64,000 nucleotides of DNA from positions 2,294,001 through 2,358,000 of the forward strand of contig NZ_JBEGIK010000001.1 in the NCBI RefSeq assembly GCF_040675855.1, in the 5' to 3' direction. Both the position numbers and the translations under genes were made by a program. Below the pieces are notes generated by a model. That model saw only the letters and a program-made list of their open reading frames with translations. It was not told the DNA's origin and made no database searches. This document shows positions 54,953-62,317 of the stretch, piece by piece. The stretch's first letter is position 1. The number at the start of each line of letters is the position of its first letter. Source of the DNA: Microbacterium sp. LWH3-1.2 (GTDB lineage Bacteria; Actinomycetota; Actinomycetes; Actinomycetales; Microbacteriaceae).

Positions 54953-56350
54953 TCAGAGGTTGATCATGTGGCCGGCGAGGCCGTGGAAGGCCTCCTGCAC
55001 GGCCTCCGACAGCGTCGGGTGCGTGTGGACGTTGCGGGCGGCCTCGAGGGCGGTGAGGTCCCACTTCTGCGCGAGGGTGAGCTCGGGAAGCAGCTCGGAC
55101 ACGTCGGGGCCGATCAGGTGGCCGCCGAGCAGCTCGAGGTGCTCGCCGTCGGCGATGAGCTTGACGAAGCCGATGGGCTCGCCCAGGCCGTTGGCCTTGC
55201 CGTTCGCCGAGAACGGGAACTTCGCGACCTTGACGTCGTAGCCGGCGTCGCGCGCCTGCTGCTCGGTGAGGCCGAACGAGGCGACCTGCGGCGAGCAGAA
55301 CGTCGCGCGCGGCATCATGCGGTAATCGCCCAGGGTCATGGTCTCGGCCTTGCCGATCGTCTCGGCGGCGACGACGCCCTGCGCCTCGGCCACGTGCGCG
55401 AGCTGCAGCTTCGCCGTGACGTCGCCGATCGCGTAGATGTGCGGAACGTTCGTGCGCATGTGGTCGTCGATGTCGATGGCGCCGCGGTCGGTGAGCTTCA
55501 CGCCGGTGTTCTCGAGACCGAAGCCCTCGACGTTGGCGGCGAAGCCGATCGACATCATGACCTTGTCGGCGTCGATCGAGCCGGTGGAGCCGTCCTTGGC
55601 GGTGTAGGTCACGGTGACCTTGTCACCGTGATCGGTGACCGTCTCCACCTTGGTCGAGGTGAGGATGTCGACGCCGTAACCCTTGTACTGACGCGCGATC
55701 TCCTTCGAGACGTCCGCGTCCTCGTTCGGCAGGGCACGGTCGAGGAACTCGATGATCGTGACCTTCACGCCGTAGTTCACCATCACGAACGCGAACTCCA
55801 TGCCGATCGCGCCGGCGCCGACGATGACGATCGACTGCGGCAGGTCACGGGCGAGGATCTGCTCCTCGTACGTCACGACGTTGCCCCCGATCTGCACGCC
55901 CGGCAGCAGACGCACCTTCGAGCCGGTCGAGATGATCGCGTTGTCGAACGTGACCCGCTCGGTGGCGCCGTCGGACTTCGCGACATCGATCGTGTGCGCG
56001 TCGACGAACGAACCACGCCCCTCGTACTCGTCGACCTTGTTCTTCTTCATCAGGTAATGGATGCCCTTGACATGGGTGTCCGCCACCTTGCGGCTGCGGT
56101 CCCACGCCACACCGAAGTCGAAGCGCACATCACCCGAGATGCCGAACAGATCGGCCTTGTGGTGGAACTGGTGCGCGAGGTCCGCGTTCTTCAGCAGAGC
56201 CTTCGAGGGGATGCAACCCACATTCAGACAGACACCGCCCCAGTACTTCTCTTCGATGATGGCGACCTTCAGGCCGAGCTGCGAAGCACGGACGGCCGCG
56301 ACGTAGCCGCCGGGCCCCGCGCCGAGGATGGCGACGTCGTAATGAGGCAT
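54953..56350 (-). CDS. lpdA: Dihydrolipoyl dehydrogenase
   Basis: E3 flavoprotein of 2-oxoacid dehydrogenase complexes, 465 residues. FAD site [18 protein letters not shown] (9-26), redox-active disulfide [13 protein letters not shown] (Cys41/Cys46), NAD site [14 protein letters not shown]. The C-terminal [13 protein letters not shown] gives the catalytic His-Glu. ATG 56350 is seven bases after TAGGCT, so a leaderless start is likely. Partner E2 genes are not in this window. Confidence 0.96.
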   Translation of the reverse strand: MPHYDVAILGAGPGGYVAAVRASQLGLKVAIIEEKYWGGVCLNVGCIPSKALLKNADLAHQFHHKADLFGISGDVRFDFGVAWDRSRKVADTHVKGIHYLMKKNKVDEYEGRGSFVDAHTIDVAKSDGATERVTFDNAIISTGSKVRLLPGVQIGGNVVTYEEQILARDLPQSIVIVGAGAIGMEFAFVMVNYGVKVTIIEFLDRALPNEDADVSKEIARQYKGYGVDILTSTKVETVTDHGDKVTVTYTAKDGSTGSIDADKVMMSIGFAANVEGFGLENTGVKLTDRGAIDIDDHMRTNVPHIYAIGDVTAKLQLAHVAEAQGVVAAETIGKAETMTLGDYRMMPRATFCSPQVASFGLTEQQARDAGYDVKVAKFPFSANGKANGLGEPIGFVKLIADGEHLELLGGHLIGPDVSELLPELTLAQKWDLTALEAARNVHTHPTLSEAVQEAFHGLAGHMINL

Positions 56351-56357
56351 GGTGTCA

Positions 56358-56363
56358 AGCCTA
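56358..56363 (-). promoter_or_regulatory. -10 box TAGGCT (leaderless type) of lpdA
   Basis: Ends seven bases before ATG 56350 on the minus strand. It overlaps the end of the copC-like gene. Confidence 0.5.
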
Positions 56364-57053
56364 TCGTTCGACGGGGGGCTCGGAGTCAGGCCCCGGGGCG
56401 CCGGCGGCGAGGTCGGGCGACCCGTTCGCGAGGGCCATCTCGCGGCGCGAGCGCGAGATGAGGAGGTACGCGATCGCGCCGATGACGGCGAGGGCGAGCA
56501 CGCCGGCGATGATCCAGGGCCAGAGAATCGCTGAGCTGGAGTCGGCAGGCTGGGAGGGGAGGGGCTGCGTGGTCCCCGTGATCGTAGGGGTGGGCGCCGC
56601 CGTCGCGGTGGGTGTCGGGATCGTGGTCTCGGTCGGCGCCGGAGCCGGTGATCCCTCGATCGTGAACGTGAACTCACCCGAAATGGGGTGCCCGTCGCTC
56701 GAGACGACCTTCCACAAGACCTTCACGGCACCGGACGCGTCGCCCGCGAGCGGCTGGGTCAGCACATTGTCGCGCACGATCGGTGTGCCGCCCGCGAGCG
56801 ACGTGCCCGCGGCATCCGTCACCTCCACGATCGAGGCGCCCTCGTCGTCGGCGATCTCGGCGCTGAAGGTCAGGGTGAGCTGCGCGGGGAGGGCCTCGAG
56901 AGTGCTGTCTGCGGTCGGATCGCTCCCGAGCAGCTCATCGTGCGCGCTGGCGGGGGAGGCCGCGGCGAGGACCATCCCGGAGGCGATCAGCAGCGCGGCG
57001 AAGAATGCCCAGACCCGGGCAGGAAGCGGCTTGTGAAGAGTTTGTGACATCAC
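56361..57053 (-). CDS. CopC domain protein, membrane anchored
   Basis: Extracytoplasmic copper-binding protein. 230 residues from GTG 57053 (or 229 from the adjacent ATG 57050). A signal peptide ending ASA is followed directly by His (His37 from the ATG), the usual first copper ligand of CopC, then [14 protein letters not shown]. The second site is [15 protein letters not shown] Pro/Thr linker and one C-terminal membrane helix anchor it. No CopD part is fused. The GTG is seven bases after TAGGCT. It diverges from a Csp-like gene. Confidence 0.9.
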   Translation of the reverse strand: MMSQTLHKPLPARVWAFFAALLIASGMVLAAASPASAHDELLGSDPTADSTLEALPAQLTLTFSAEIADDEGASIVEVTDAAGTSLAGGTPIVRDNVLTQPLAGDASGAVKVLWKVVSSDGHPISGEFTFTIEGSPAPAPTETTIPTPTATAAPTPTITGTTQPLPSQPADSSSAILWPWIIAGVLALAVIGAIAYLLISRSRREMALANGSPDLAAGAPGPDSEPPVER

Positions 57054-57060
57054 CCGATCG

Positions 57061-57066
57061 AGCCTA
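57061..57066 (-). promoter_or_regulatory. -10 box TAGGCT (leaderless type) of the copC-like gene
   Basis: Ends seven bases before GTG 57053 on the minus strand. Confidence 0.45.
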
Positions 57067-57074
57067 TCCGGCTC

Positions 57075-57103
57075 TTTGCTGGCGGCCCTGCGAGGTCTAG
57101 CCT
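57075..57103 (+). promoter_or_regulatory. Promoter of the Csp-like gene
   Basis: TTTGCT and TAGCCT separated by 17 bases. The transcript would begin near 57110, just before an inverted repeat GGCGGGC-CCGGA-GCCCGCC (57111-57129) that could be a regulator site or leader hairpin. Confidence 0.5.
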
Positions 57104-57155
57104 GGCGACAGGCGGGCCCGGAGCCCGCCGTTCCCCACGCGGAAGGATCCGGCGG

Positions 57156-57557
57156 ATGGACCAGATGATGATGGGCGCCATGTCCAAGGACATGATGTCG
57201 ATGCCCGGCATGGAGACCATGGACATGGCGGTCATGCAGGCCTGTATGGACGCCTGCTCGGCCTGCGAGCAGGCATGCACGGTGTGCTCCACGCAGATGA
57301 TGTCGTGCGCTCCCGCGTGCATGAACTGCGCGGACATGTGCAACACGATGATGCGCGCCATGATGCGGATGCAGGGCATGAACCCCGCGACCATGATGTC
57401 GATGCTCGACGCCTGCATGGCGATGTGCCAGCTGACGATGGACGAGTGCATGGAGCACGCCGACCACAGCGAGGTCTGCAAGATGTGCGCTCAGGCCTGC
57501 AAGGCGTGCATGGACGCATGCATGGCCATGAAGGACATGATGATGGCGATGAGCTGA
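57156..57557 (+). CDS. Met/Cys-rich four-helix copper-binding protein (Csp-like)
   Basis: 133 residues, of which about 38 are Met and 17 Cys. Cys residues are spaced in helical CxxxC patterns (ACMDACSACEQACTVC; CKMCAQACKACMDAC), as in the Csp/DUF326 four-helix copper storage proteins that bind many Cu(I) ions in the helix core. No signal peptide, so it is a cytosolic Csp3-type protein. The unusually Met-rich N-terminal 28 residues add a likely Cu(I)-binding tail. Divergent from the CopC-type gene, giving a copper-handling pair. Confidence 0.88.
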   Translation: MDQMMMGAMSKDMMSMPGMETMDMAVMQACMDACSACEQACTVCSTQMMSCAPACMNCADMCNTMMRAMMRMQGMNPATMMSMLDACMAMCQLTMDECMEHADHSEVCKMCAQACKACMDACMAMKDMMMAMS

Positions 57558-57595
57558 GGCTCGTCGCTTCTTCTCTGCGGCGGCTCGGCCCGCCC

Positions 57596-57617
57596 GGTCG
57601 CTGAGCCTGTCGAAGCG
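57596..57617. repeat. Interspersed element, copy 3 (short)
   Basis: GGTCGCTGAGCCTGTCGAAG followed by CG, just before the end of the minus-strand hypothetical gene. This core is widespread in Microbacteriaceae intergenic repeats in my recollection; similar to parts of copies 1, 2 and 4. Confidence 0.35.
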
Positions 57618-57968
57618 TCAGCCGCGGAGGACGTTGAATCGCGCGCCGCCGACGGCGAGCACGTGGTAGCGCTCGTGGATCGCGACCGGCGTGCCCGGCT
57701 TCGCGGCGGCGGCGGCGCCGGTGCCGTTCCAGAGCGCCACGGCGCTCCAGTCGGCGAGCGTGCGGAGGATCACGAAACCCGAGCGCTCGTCGGACGCCTC
57801 GACGATCGCGTCCGCCCACTCCGACGGCGTCGCTGAAGCGAGTCGTGCCTGGATCAGGTGCAGCGCGTGGCCTGGTGCGAACGAGGAGCAGTTGTCACCG
57901 TGATCGCACATGCACGCCGCAGCCTCACGCACCTCGAGGGGCGGGATGTGGCTGTGCGGGCTCGACAC
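57618..57968 (-). CDS. Hypothetical protein with Cys cluster, 116 aa
   Basis: Function unknown. The segment AACMCDHGDNCSSFAPGHAL (about 17-36) contains three Cys and two His that may bind a metal. The rest is a mixed alpha/beta domain with FVILRTLADWSAVALWNG. AAGGAG lies seven bases before GTG 57968. It ends 60 bases from the convergent Csp-like gene, but the spacing does not show a functional link. Confidence 0.65.
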   Translation of the reverse strand: MSSPHSHIPPLEVREAAACMCDHGDNCSSFAPGHALHLIQARLASATPSEWADAIVEASDERSGFVILRTLADWSAVALWNGTGAAAAAKPGTPVAIHERYHVLAVGGARFNVLRG

Positions 57969-58133
57969 GGTGGTCTCCTTCTGGTTAACGGATCGTTGCC
58001 GGTGCTGCCAGGCTAGGGGGGTGTGCCGTTCGCGGCATCTCGGCCGACACGCGGCGAAACATTGCGGCAACCGGGAACGTCCTCTTCCGAGCGGAGGGCG
58101 ATCGGATAGGCTGGCGAGACAGAGGAGGAAACC

Positions 58134-58637
58134 GTGGAGCACGACCGCCGACCCGATCAGGGCGACATCCGCCGGGCCGCAGGGTCCGACGCGCACGAGT
58201 CCGACCGCGCGTCTGACACGACGCAGACGTTCGGCCACGATTCCGACCTCTCTTTCGTGCCCTTCGGCAGCGAGCTCGGCGAGGCCGAGCTCGACGCGAT
58301 CGACGCCCTCCCGTCCGGCGCAGCCCTGCTTCTGGTCCGTTCCGGACCCACCGCCGGCGCCCGCTACCTGCTCGATGCCGATGTCACCTCGGTGGGGCGG
58401 CACCCCGAGGCCGACATCTTCTTCGACGACGTCACCGTCTCTCGCCGCCACGCGGAGATCAATCGCACCGGCACCACGTTCGAGCTCGTCGATCAGCGCT
58501 CGCTGAACGGCACCTACGTCAACGGCGAGCGGGTCGACCGGGCCACGCTCACCAACGGCGCCGAGGTGCGCATCGGAAAGTTCCGACTCAACTTCTTCGT
58601 CTCACCGGCTGACCTCGCTAGGGCGACGGAGGCCTGA
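58134..58637 (+). CDS. garA: FHA domain protein, GarA-like
   Basis: 167 residues. The N-terminal tail carries SDTTQTF (27-33), corresponding to the ETTSxF phosphorylation site of GarA, with candidate phosphothreonines 29, 30 and 32. The FHA domain (about 85-160) has GRHPEADIF, SRRHAEI, and RSLNGTYVNG, the phosphopeptide-binding loops. In mycobacteria GarA regulates 2-oxoglutarate metabolism under Ser/Thr kinase control. AGGAGG precedes GTG 58134, with TAGGCT further upstream. The stop overlaps the next start by one base. Confidence 0.9.
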   Translation: MEHDRRPDQGDIRRAAGSDAHESDRASDTTQTFGHDSDLSFVPFGSELGEAELDAIDALPSGAALLLVRSGPTAGARYLLDADVTSVGRHPEADIFFDDVTVSRRHAEINRTGTTFELVDQRSLNGTYVNGERVDRATLTNGAEVRIGKFRLNFFVSPADLARATEA

Positions 58638-59329
58638 TGCCCGCGGCTTCCGTCCGTGACAGGGCGTCGTCCGCGGGTCTTCTCAGCATCGGTCAGGTCC
58701 TCGCGCGTCTGTCGCCCGAGTTCCCCTCCCTGACCTCCAGCAAGCTGCGCTTCCTCGAGGTCCAGGGGATCGTGAGGCCGCTGCGCACCGAATCCGGGTA
58801 CCGCAAGTTCTCGCAGGGCGACCTGGAGCGGCTGCGGCTCGCGCTCACCCTGCAGCGCGACCACTACCTGCCGCTGTCGGTGATCCGGGATTACCTCGAG
58901 GACGTCGACGCCGGCCGCGACCCGGCAACGCCGACGGCGGTGCCGCCGCCGTCGATCGTGCCGGCTCCGCGCCGCTATCGCCGCGATGAGCTGCTGTCGG
59001 CGGCGGGCGCCGCACCGCAGCTGCTCAACGATGCCATCAGCACCGGCATCCTCACCGGCGCTGAGTCGTACACAGAGCAGTCGGTGACGCTCCTGCGCGC
59101 CCTCGTCGCCCTCGACCGGCACGGCATCGAGCCGCGCCACGTGCGCGCGCTCCGGCAGAGCGCCGAACGCGACGTGGCACTTGTCGAGTCGGCTCTCGCG
59201 CCACTGCTGCGGCGGACGGATGCCGCGTCCCGCGGCCGCGCCGGAGAGCTGGCGCCGGAGCTCACCCGGCGTCTCGACGATGTGCGCGCGATCTTCGTGC
59301 GCGCGGCGCTCGACCGCATGCTGTCCTGA
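58637..59329 (+). CDS. ftsR: MerR-family regulator, FtsR-like
   Basis: 230 residues. The N-terminal MerR helix-turn-helix (LLSIGQVLARLSPEFPSLTS, then LRFLEVQGIVRPLRTESGYR) is followed by a linker and a second helical domain (about 115-225). The second domain and the garA neighbour match the actinobacterial FtsR (Rv1828) family, linked to cell-division gene expression. Start ATG overlaps the garA stop by one base, so the two are co-translated. Confidence 0.88.
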   Translation: MPAASVRDRASSAGLLSIGQVLARLSPEFPSLTSSKLRFLEVQGIVRPLRTESGYRKFSQGDLERLRLALTLQRDHYLPLSVIRDYLEDVDAGRDPATPTAVPPPSIVPAPRRYRRDELLSAAGAAPQLLNDAISTGILTGAESYTEQSVTLLRALVALDRHGIEPRHVRALRQSAERDVALVESALAPLLRRTDAASRGRAGELAPELTRRLDDVRAIFVRAALDRMLS

Positions 59330-59340
59330 GACGCGGCGGA

Positions 59341-59390
59341 AGTCGCTCCTTCGCGACCGGTCGTCGCTCGAGCCTGCGAGTCGAGACGCG
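59341..59390. repeat. Interspersed element, copy 4
   Basis: Contains GTCGCTCGAGCCTGCGAGTC and GAGACGC, related to copies 1-3. It fills most of the gap between ftsR and the second merR gene. Confidence 0.35.
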
Positions 59391-59490
59391 CCGAAGTGCG
59401 CGACACGCCGACCCTCGAACGCCGGATGTCGTTGCCGCGAGGGGGAGGCTGATCTAGCGTGGAACTATTCGATCCGGAGGAGGGACGAGC

Positions 59491-60033
59491 ATGACCGGAG
59501 ACGTTGCTCCTGGCGAGCCGTTCAGCGCAGAACTCCTCTTCACCGACGGTCTTCCCGCGATGGACGATGAGGTCGGTTATCGCGGCGCCGCCGCGGCGAA
59601 GGCCGCCGGGATCACCTACCGCCAGCTCGACTATTGGGCCCGCACCGAGCTCGTCGAGCCCACGGTCCGCGGCGCCAGCGGATCCGGCTCGCAGCGGCTC
59701 TACGGCTTCCGTGACATCCTCGTGCTGAAGCTCGTCAAGCGCCTGCTCGACACCGGCATCTCGCTTCAGCAGATCCGCACCGCGGTCGACCAGCTCCGCG
59801 CCGCCGGGATCCGCGACCTCGCGGGAACGACGCTCATGAGCGACGGGGCATCCGTCTACCTCTGCACGTCGAACGACGAGGTGATCGACCTCGTCAGCCG
59901 CGGTCAGGGCGTCTTCGGCATCGCTGTCGGCAAGGTGCTGCGCGAGGTCGAGTCGGAGCTCCTCGAGTTCGAGGTCGAGAAGCCCGACCCGATGGACGAG
60001 CTCTCGGCGCGCCGCGCCGCCCGCACGGCGTAG
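59491..60033 (+). CDS. MerR-family transcriptional regulator (Rv1830 type)
   Basis: 180 residues. MerR DNA-binding domain at about 28-100 (YRGAAAAKAAGITYRQLDYW and GSGSQRLYGFRDILVLK), then a C-terminal domain with TLMSDGASVYLCTSNDEVID. In mycobacteria the equivalent gene follows garA and ftsR with one gene (Rv1829) between; that gene is absent here. GGAGGAGGG lies before ATG 59491, and TAGCGT about 45 bases upstream may be its -10 box. Confidence 0.85.
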   Translation: MTGDVAPGEPFSAELLFTDGLPAMDDEVGYRGAAAAKAAGITYRQLDYWARTELVEPTVRGASGSGSQRLYGFRDILVLKLVKRLLDTGISLQQIRTAVDQLRAAGIRDLAGTTLMSDGASVYLCTSNDEVIDLVSRGQGVFGIAVGKVLREVESELLEFEVEKPDPMDELSARRAARTA

Positions 60034-60046
60034 CGCGCCGCCGGAG

Positions 60047-61261
60047 TCAGCCCAGCGCAGACTCCATCCGATCACGCGCGCCCGCTGTCGTGGTGAGCGC
60101 CTGCTCGAGATCCGCGATCAGGTCCGCCGGGTCCTCGAGGCCGATGGAGAGGCGCACGAGCGCGTCGGAGGGCTTCGCGTCCACCGTGACGGGACGGTGA
60201 GTGAGTGCCGCGGGGTGCTGGATGAGCGAGTCGACGCTGCCGAGCGACACCGCGTGCGTGAAGAGCCCGACGGACGCCGTCAGAGCCGACGCAGCTTCGA
60301 ACCCGTCGGCGAGCTCGATCGCGATCATCGCGCCGGGCCCGCTCTGCTGGGTGCCGACGAGGCGCCGGGGGTCGCTCTCGGCGAATCCCGGGAAGTGCAC
60401 GCGCGAGACCTCCGGGCGGCTGGTGAGCCACTCGGCGACGATGCGAGCCCCCTCCTGCTGCGCCCGCATGCGGACCGGCAGCGTCGCCAGACCGCGGTGC
60501 AGCAGGTAGGCGGCGAGCGGGTGCATGATCGCGCCGGTGATGGCACGGGTGCGCCGGAGCGCCGCCGCGAGTCGCGCGTCGCACGCGACGACACCGCCCA
60601 CGACGTCGCCGTGGCCGCCCAGGTACTTGGTGGCACTGTGCAGCGACAGCGCGGCGCCCAGGTCGAGCGGGTGCTGCAGCACCGGCGTTGCGAAGGTGTT
60701 GTCGACCAGCACCGGCAGGTCGCCCGCCGCCGCAGCCACCCCGCGGATGTCGACGAGTTCGAGCGTGGGGTTCGCCGGCGTCTCGAGCACTACGAGCGCC
60801 GTGTCGTCGCGCAGCGCCGCGGCGACGTCGTCGGAGGAACAGAACGTGGTCTCGACGCCGAGCAGCCCCGAGGCGAGCAGGTGGTCGGTGCCGCCGTACA
60901 GCGGGCGCACGGCGACGACATGGCGCTTCCCCGACTCGCGGGTCAGCGCGAGCAGTACCGCGGTGACCGCTGCCATGCCGGACGAGAACGCCACGGCCTC
61001 CTCGGCGTGCTCGAGACGCGCGAGGGCCTCCTCGAATCGCGCGACGGTGGGGTTCCACAGTCGCGCGTACACGTTCGACCCGCCCTCGAACGGGTGGCCG
61101 CCGGTGGCGAGCACTTCGTACGACATGCCGCCGAGGTCGATGCCGGGAAGCGGGTTGGTCGACGAGAGGTCGAGGGGGAGAGCGTGGACGCCCAGGCCCG
61201 CGAGATCGTCGCGGCCGGCGTGCACGGCAAGGCTGTCAGGGTGCAGCGTCATCGATGCCAT
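60047..61261 (-). CDS. Cys/Met metabolism PLP-dependent enzyme (cystathionine gamma-lyase/synthase type)
   Basis: 404 residues. The PLP lysine is in SLHSATKYLGGHGD, with the phosphate-binding SSGMAAVTAVLLAL (about 93-106) and YGGTDHL upstream. Family members include cystathionine gamma-synthase, gamma-lyase and methionine gamma-lyase; sequence alone does not decide which. ATG 61261 is used, ATG 61252 is possible. An operator-like inverted repeat lies about 70-90 bases upstream. Confidence 0.88.
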   Translation of the reverse strand: MASMTLHPDSLAVHAGRDDLAGLGVHALPLDLSSTNPLPGIDLGGMSYEVLATGGHPFEGGSNVYARLWNPTVARFEEALARLEHAEEAVAFSSGMAAVTAVLLALTRESGKRHVVAVRPLYGGTDHLLASGLLGVETTFCSSDDVAAALRDDTALVVLETPANPTLELVDIRGVAAAAGDLPVLVDNTFATPVLQHPLDLGAALSLHSATKYLGGHGDVVGGVVACDARLAAALRRTRAITGAIMHPLAAYLLHRGLATLPVRMRAQQEGARIVAEWLTSRPEVSRVHFPGFAESDPRRLVGTQQSGPGAMIAIELADGFEAASALTASVGLFTHAVSLGSVDSLIQHPAALTHRPVTVDAKPSDALVRLSIGLEDPADLIADLEQALTTTAGARDRMESALG

Positions 61262-61332
61262 GGCGATATGGTCAGCGAAATCGCGGCAAAAGGCAAGTCG
61301 CGCTCACCCACACGTGCACAAGTAGCGCAATG

Positions 61333-61349
61333 TGCTCATGAAATGAGCA
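61333..61349. promoter_or_regulatory. Inverted repeat upstream of the Cys/Met PLP gene
   Basis: TGCTCAT-GAA-ATGAGCA, perfect 7-bp arms with a three-base centre, in an AT-richer patch. Fits a dimeric regulator such as an Lrp/AsnC or GntR type; no regulator gene is adjacent. Confidence 0.55.
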
Positions 61350-61421
61350 AAGTGGTCCCGCGCGGATGCTGCGGCGGAGGCCGCGGGCGGTTGGATGCTG
61401 CGGGCGGCAGCATCCGTCAGA

Positions 61422-62231
61422 TCATGCGCGGGAGTCCTCGGGGACGGGGATGCGACCGGTGCGCATGATGCGGTCGAGCAGGGAGTCGAAGTCGGCGGCC
61501 AGCTCCTGCGCGGAGTCGCCTGGCCAGATGTGCAGCGGCTTCGCGGCGCCCTGCGCCTGCTGCAGCGACGTGCGCTCGGGCAGCTGCGGGCTCAGCACGA
61601 GCGGGCCGAACATGTCGCGGAGCTCCTTGATGCGGAACTGGTGCTCGATCGACTGCGGACGAACGCGGTTGACGACGATGCCGAGCGGCTGCAGTCGGGG
61701 GGAGAGACCGCGGCGGATCTCCTCGATCGCGCGCAGGGCGCGGTCGGCGGCGGCGACGGAGAAGAGCCCGGGCTCGGTCACGACGATGACGCGGTCGGAG
61801 GCCGCCCACGCGGTGCGGGTGAGGGCGTTGAGCGACGGTGCGCAGTCGATGAGCACGAGGTCGTAGTCTGCCTCGATCGTGGCGAGCGCCTCTTCGAGCT
61901 TCCAGACGTCGCGGACGCTCGGGTGCGGCCCGTCGAAGTTGATGGCCGACGGGCTGCCGATCATGACGTCGATCGTGCCCGGGTGCACCTTCGCCCAGCC
62001 GCTGGACGTGATGGCCTGGCGGACCGTCTTCTCTTTGGGGTTGGCGAGGACATCGGCGACATTCAGGCGGCCGGCCACCTGGATGTCCATGCCCGTCGAG
62101 ACGTCGGACTGCGGGTCGAGGTCGACGACGAGCGTGCGGACACCGCGGGCGAAAGCCGCCGACGCGAGTCCGAGAGTCACGGTCGTCTTGCCGACGCCAC
62201 CCTTGAGCGAGCTGACGGATAGGACGTGCAC
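61422..62231 (-). CDS. Orphan ParA-family ATPase
   Basis: 269 residues. Deviant Walker A KGGVGKTT at 10-17, Walker A' VVDLDPQSDVS (about 36-46), and YDLVLIDCAPS (about 122-132). No ParB gene or parS-like palindrome is adjacent, so it is not a chromosome-partition locus; such orphan ParA proteins position other cell structures in actinobacteria. GTG 62231 lies eight bases after TAACGT, so it is possibly leaderless. Confidence 0.9.
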   Translation of the reverse strand: MHVLSVSSLKGGVGKTTVTLGLASAAFARGVRTLVVDLDPQSDVSTGMDIQVAGRLNVADVLANPKEKTVRQAITSSGWAKVHPGTIDVMIGSPSAINFDGPHPSVRDVWKLEEALATIEADYDLVLIDCAPSLNALTRTAWAASDRVIVVTEPGLFSVAAADRALRAIEEIRRGLSPRLQPLGIVVNRVRPQSIEHQFRIKELRDMFGPLVLSPQLPERTSLQQAQGAAKPLHIWPGDSAQELAADFDSLLDRIMRTGRIPVPEDSRA

Positions 62232-62255
62232 AAGCCACCACGTTACCGTCCCCTA

Positions 62256-62275
62256 GGCTGAGAGCACACTCAGCC
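62256..62275. promoter_or_regulatory. Inverted repeat in the pyc promoter
   Basis: GGCTGAG-AGCACA-CTCAGCC, perfect 7-bp arms, beginning inside a TAGGCT -10-like box (62254-62259). It sits between the divergent parA and pyc genes and could be an operator or a leader hairpin of pyc. Confidence 0.45.
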
Positions 62276-62317
62276 CGTTTATTCGGGTCCGCCTGCGCCG
62301 CCGCACACGGAGGTCCC

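Noticed and set aside
61422..62231. Chromosomal parAB partition locus
   Set aside because: No parB, no parS-like 16-mer palindrome and no origin-proximal genes nearby; the ParA is an orphan.
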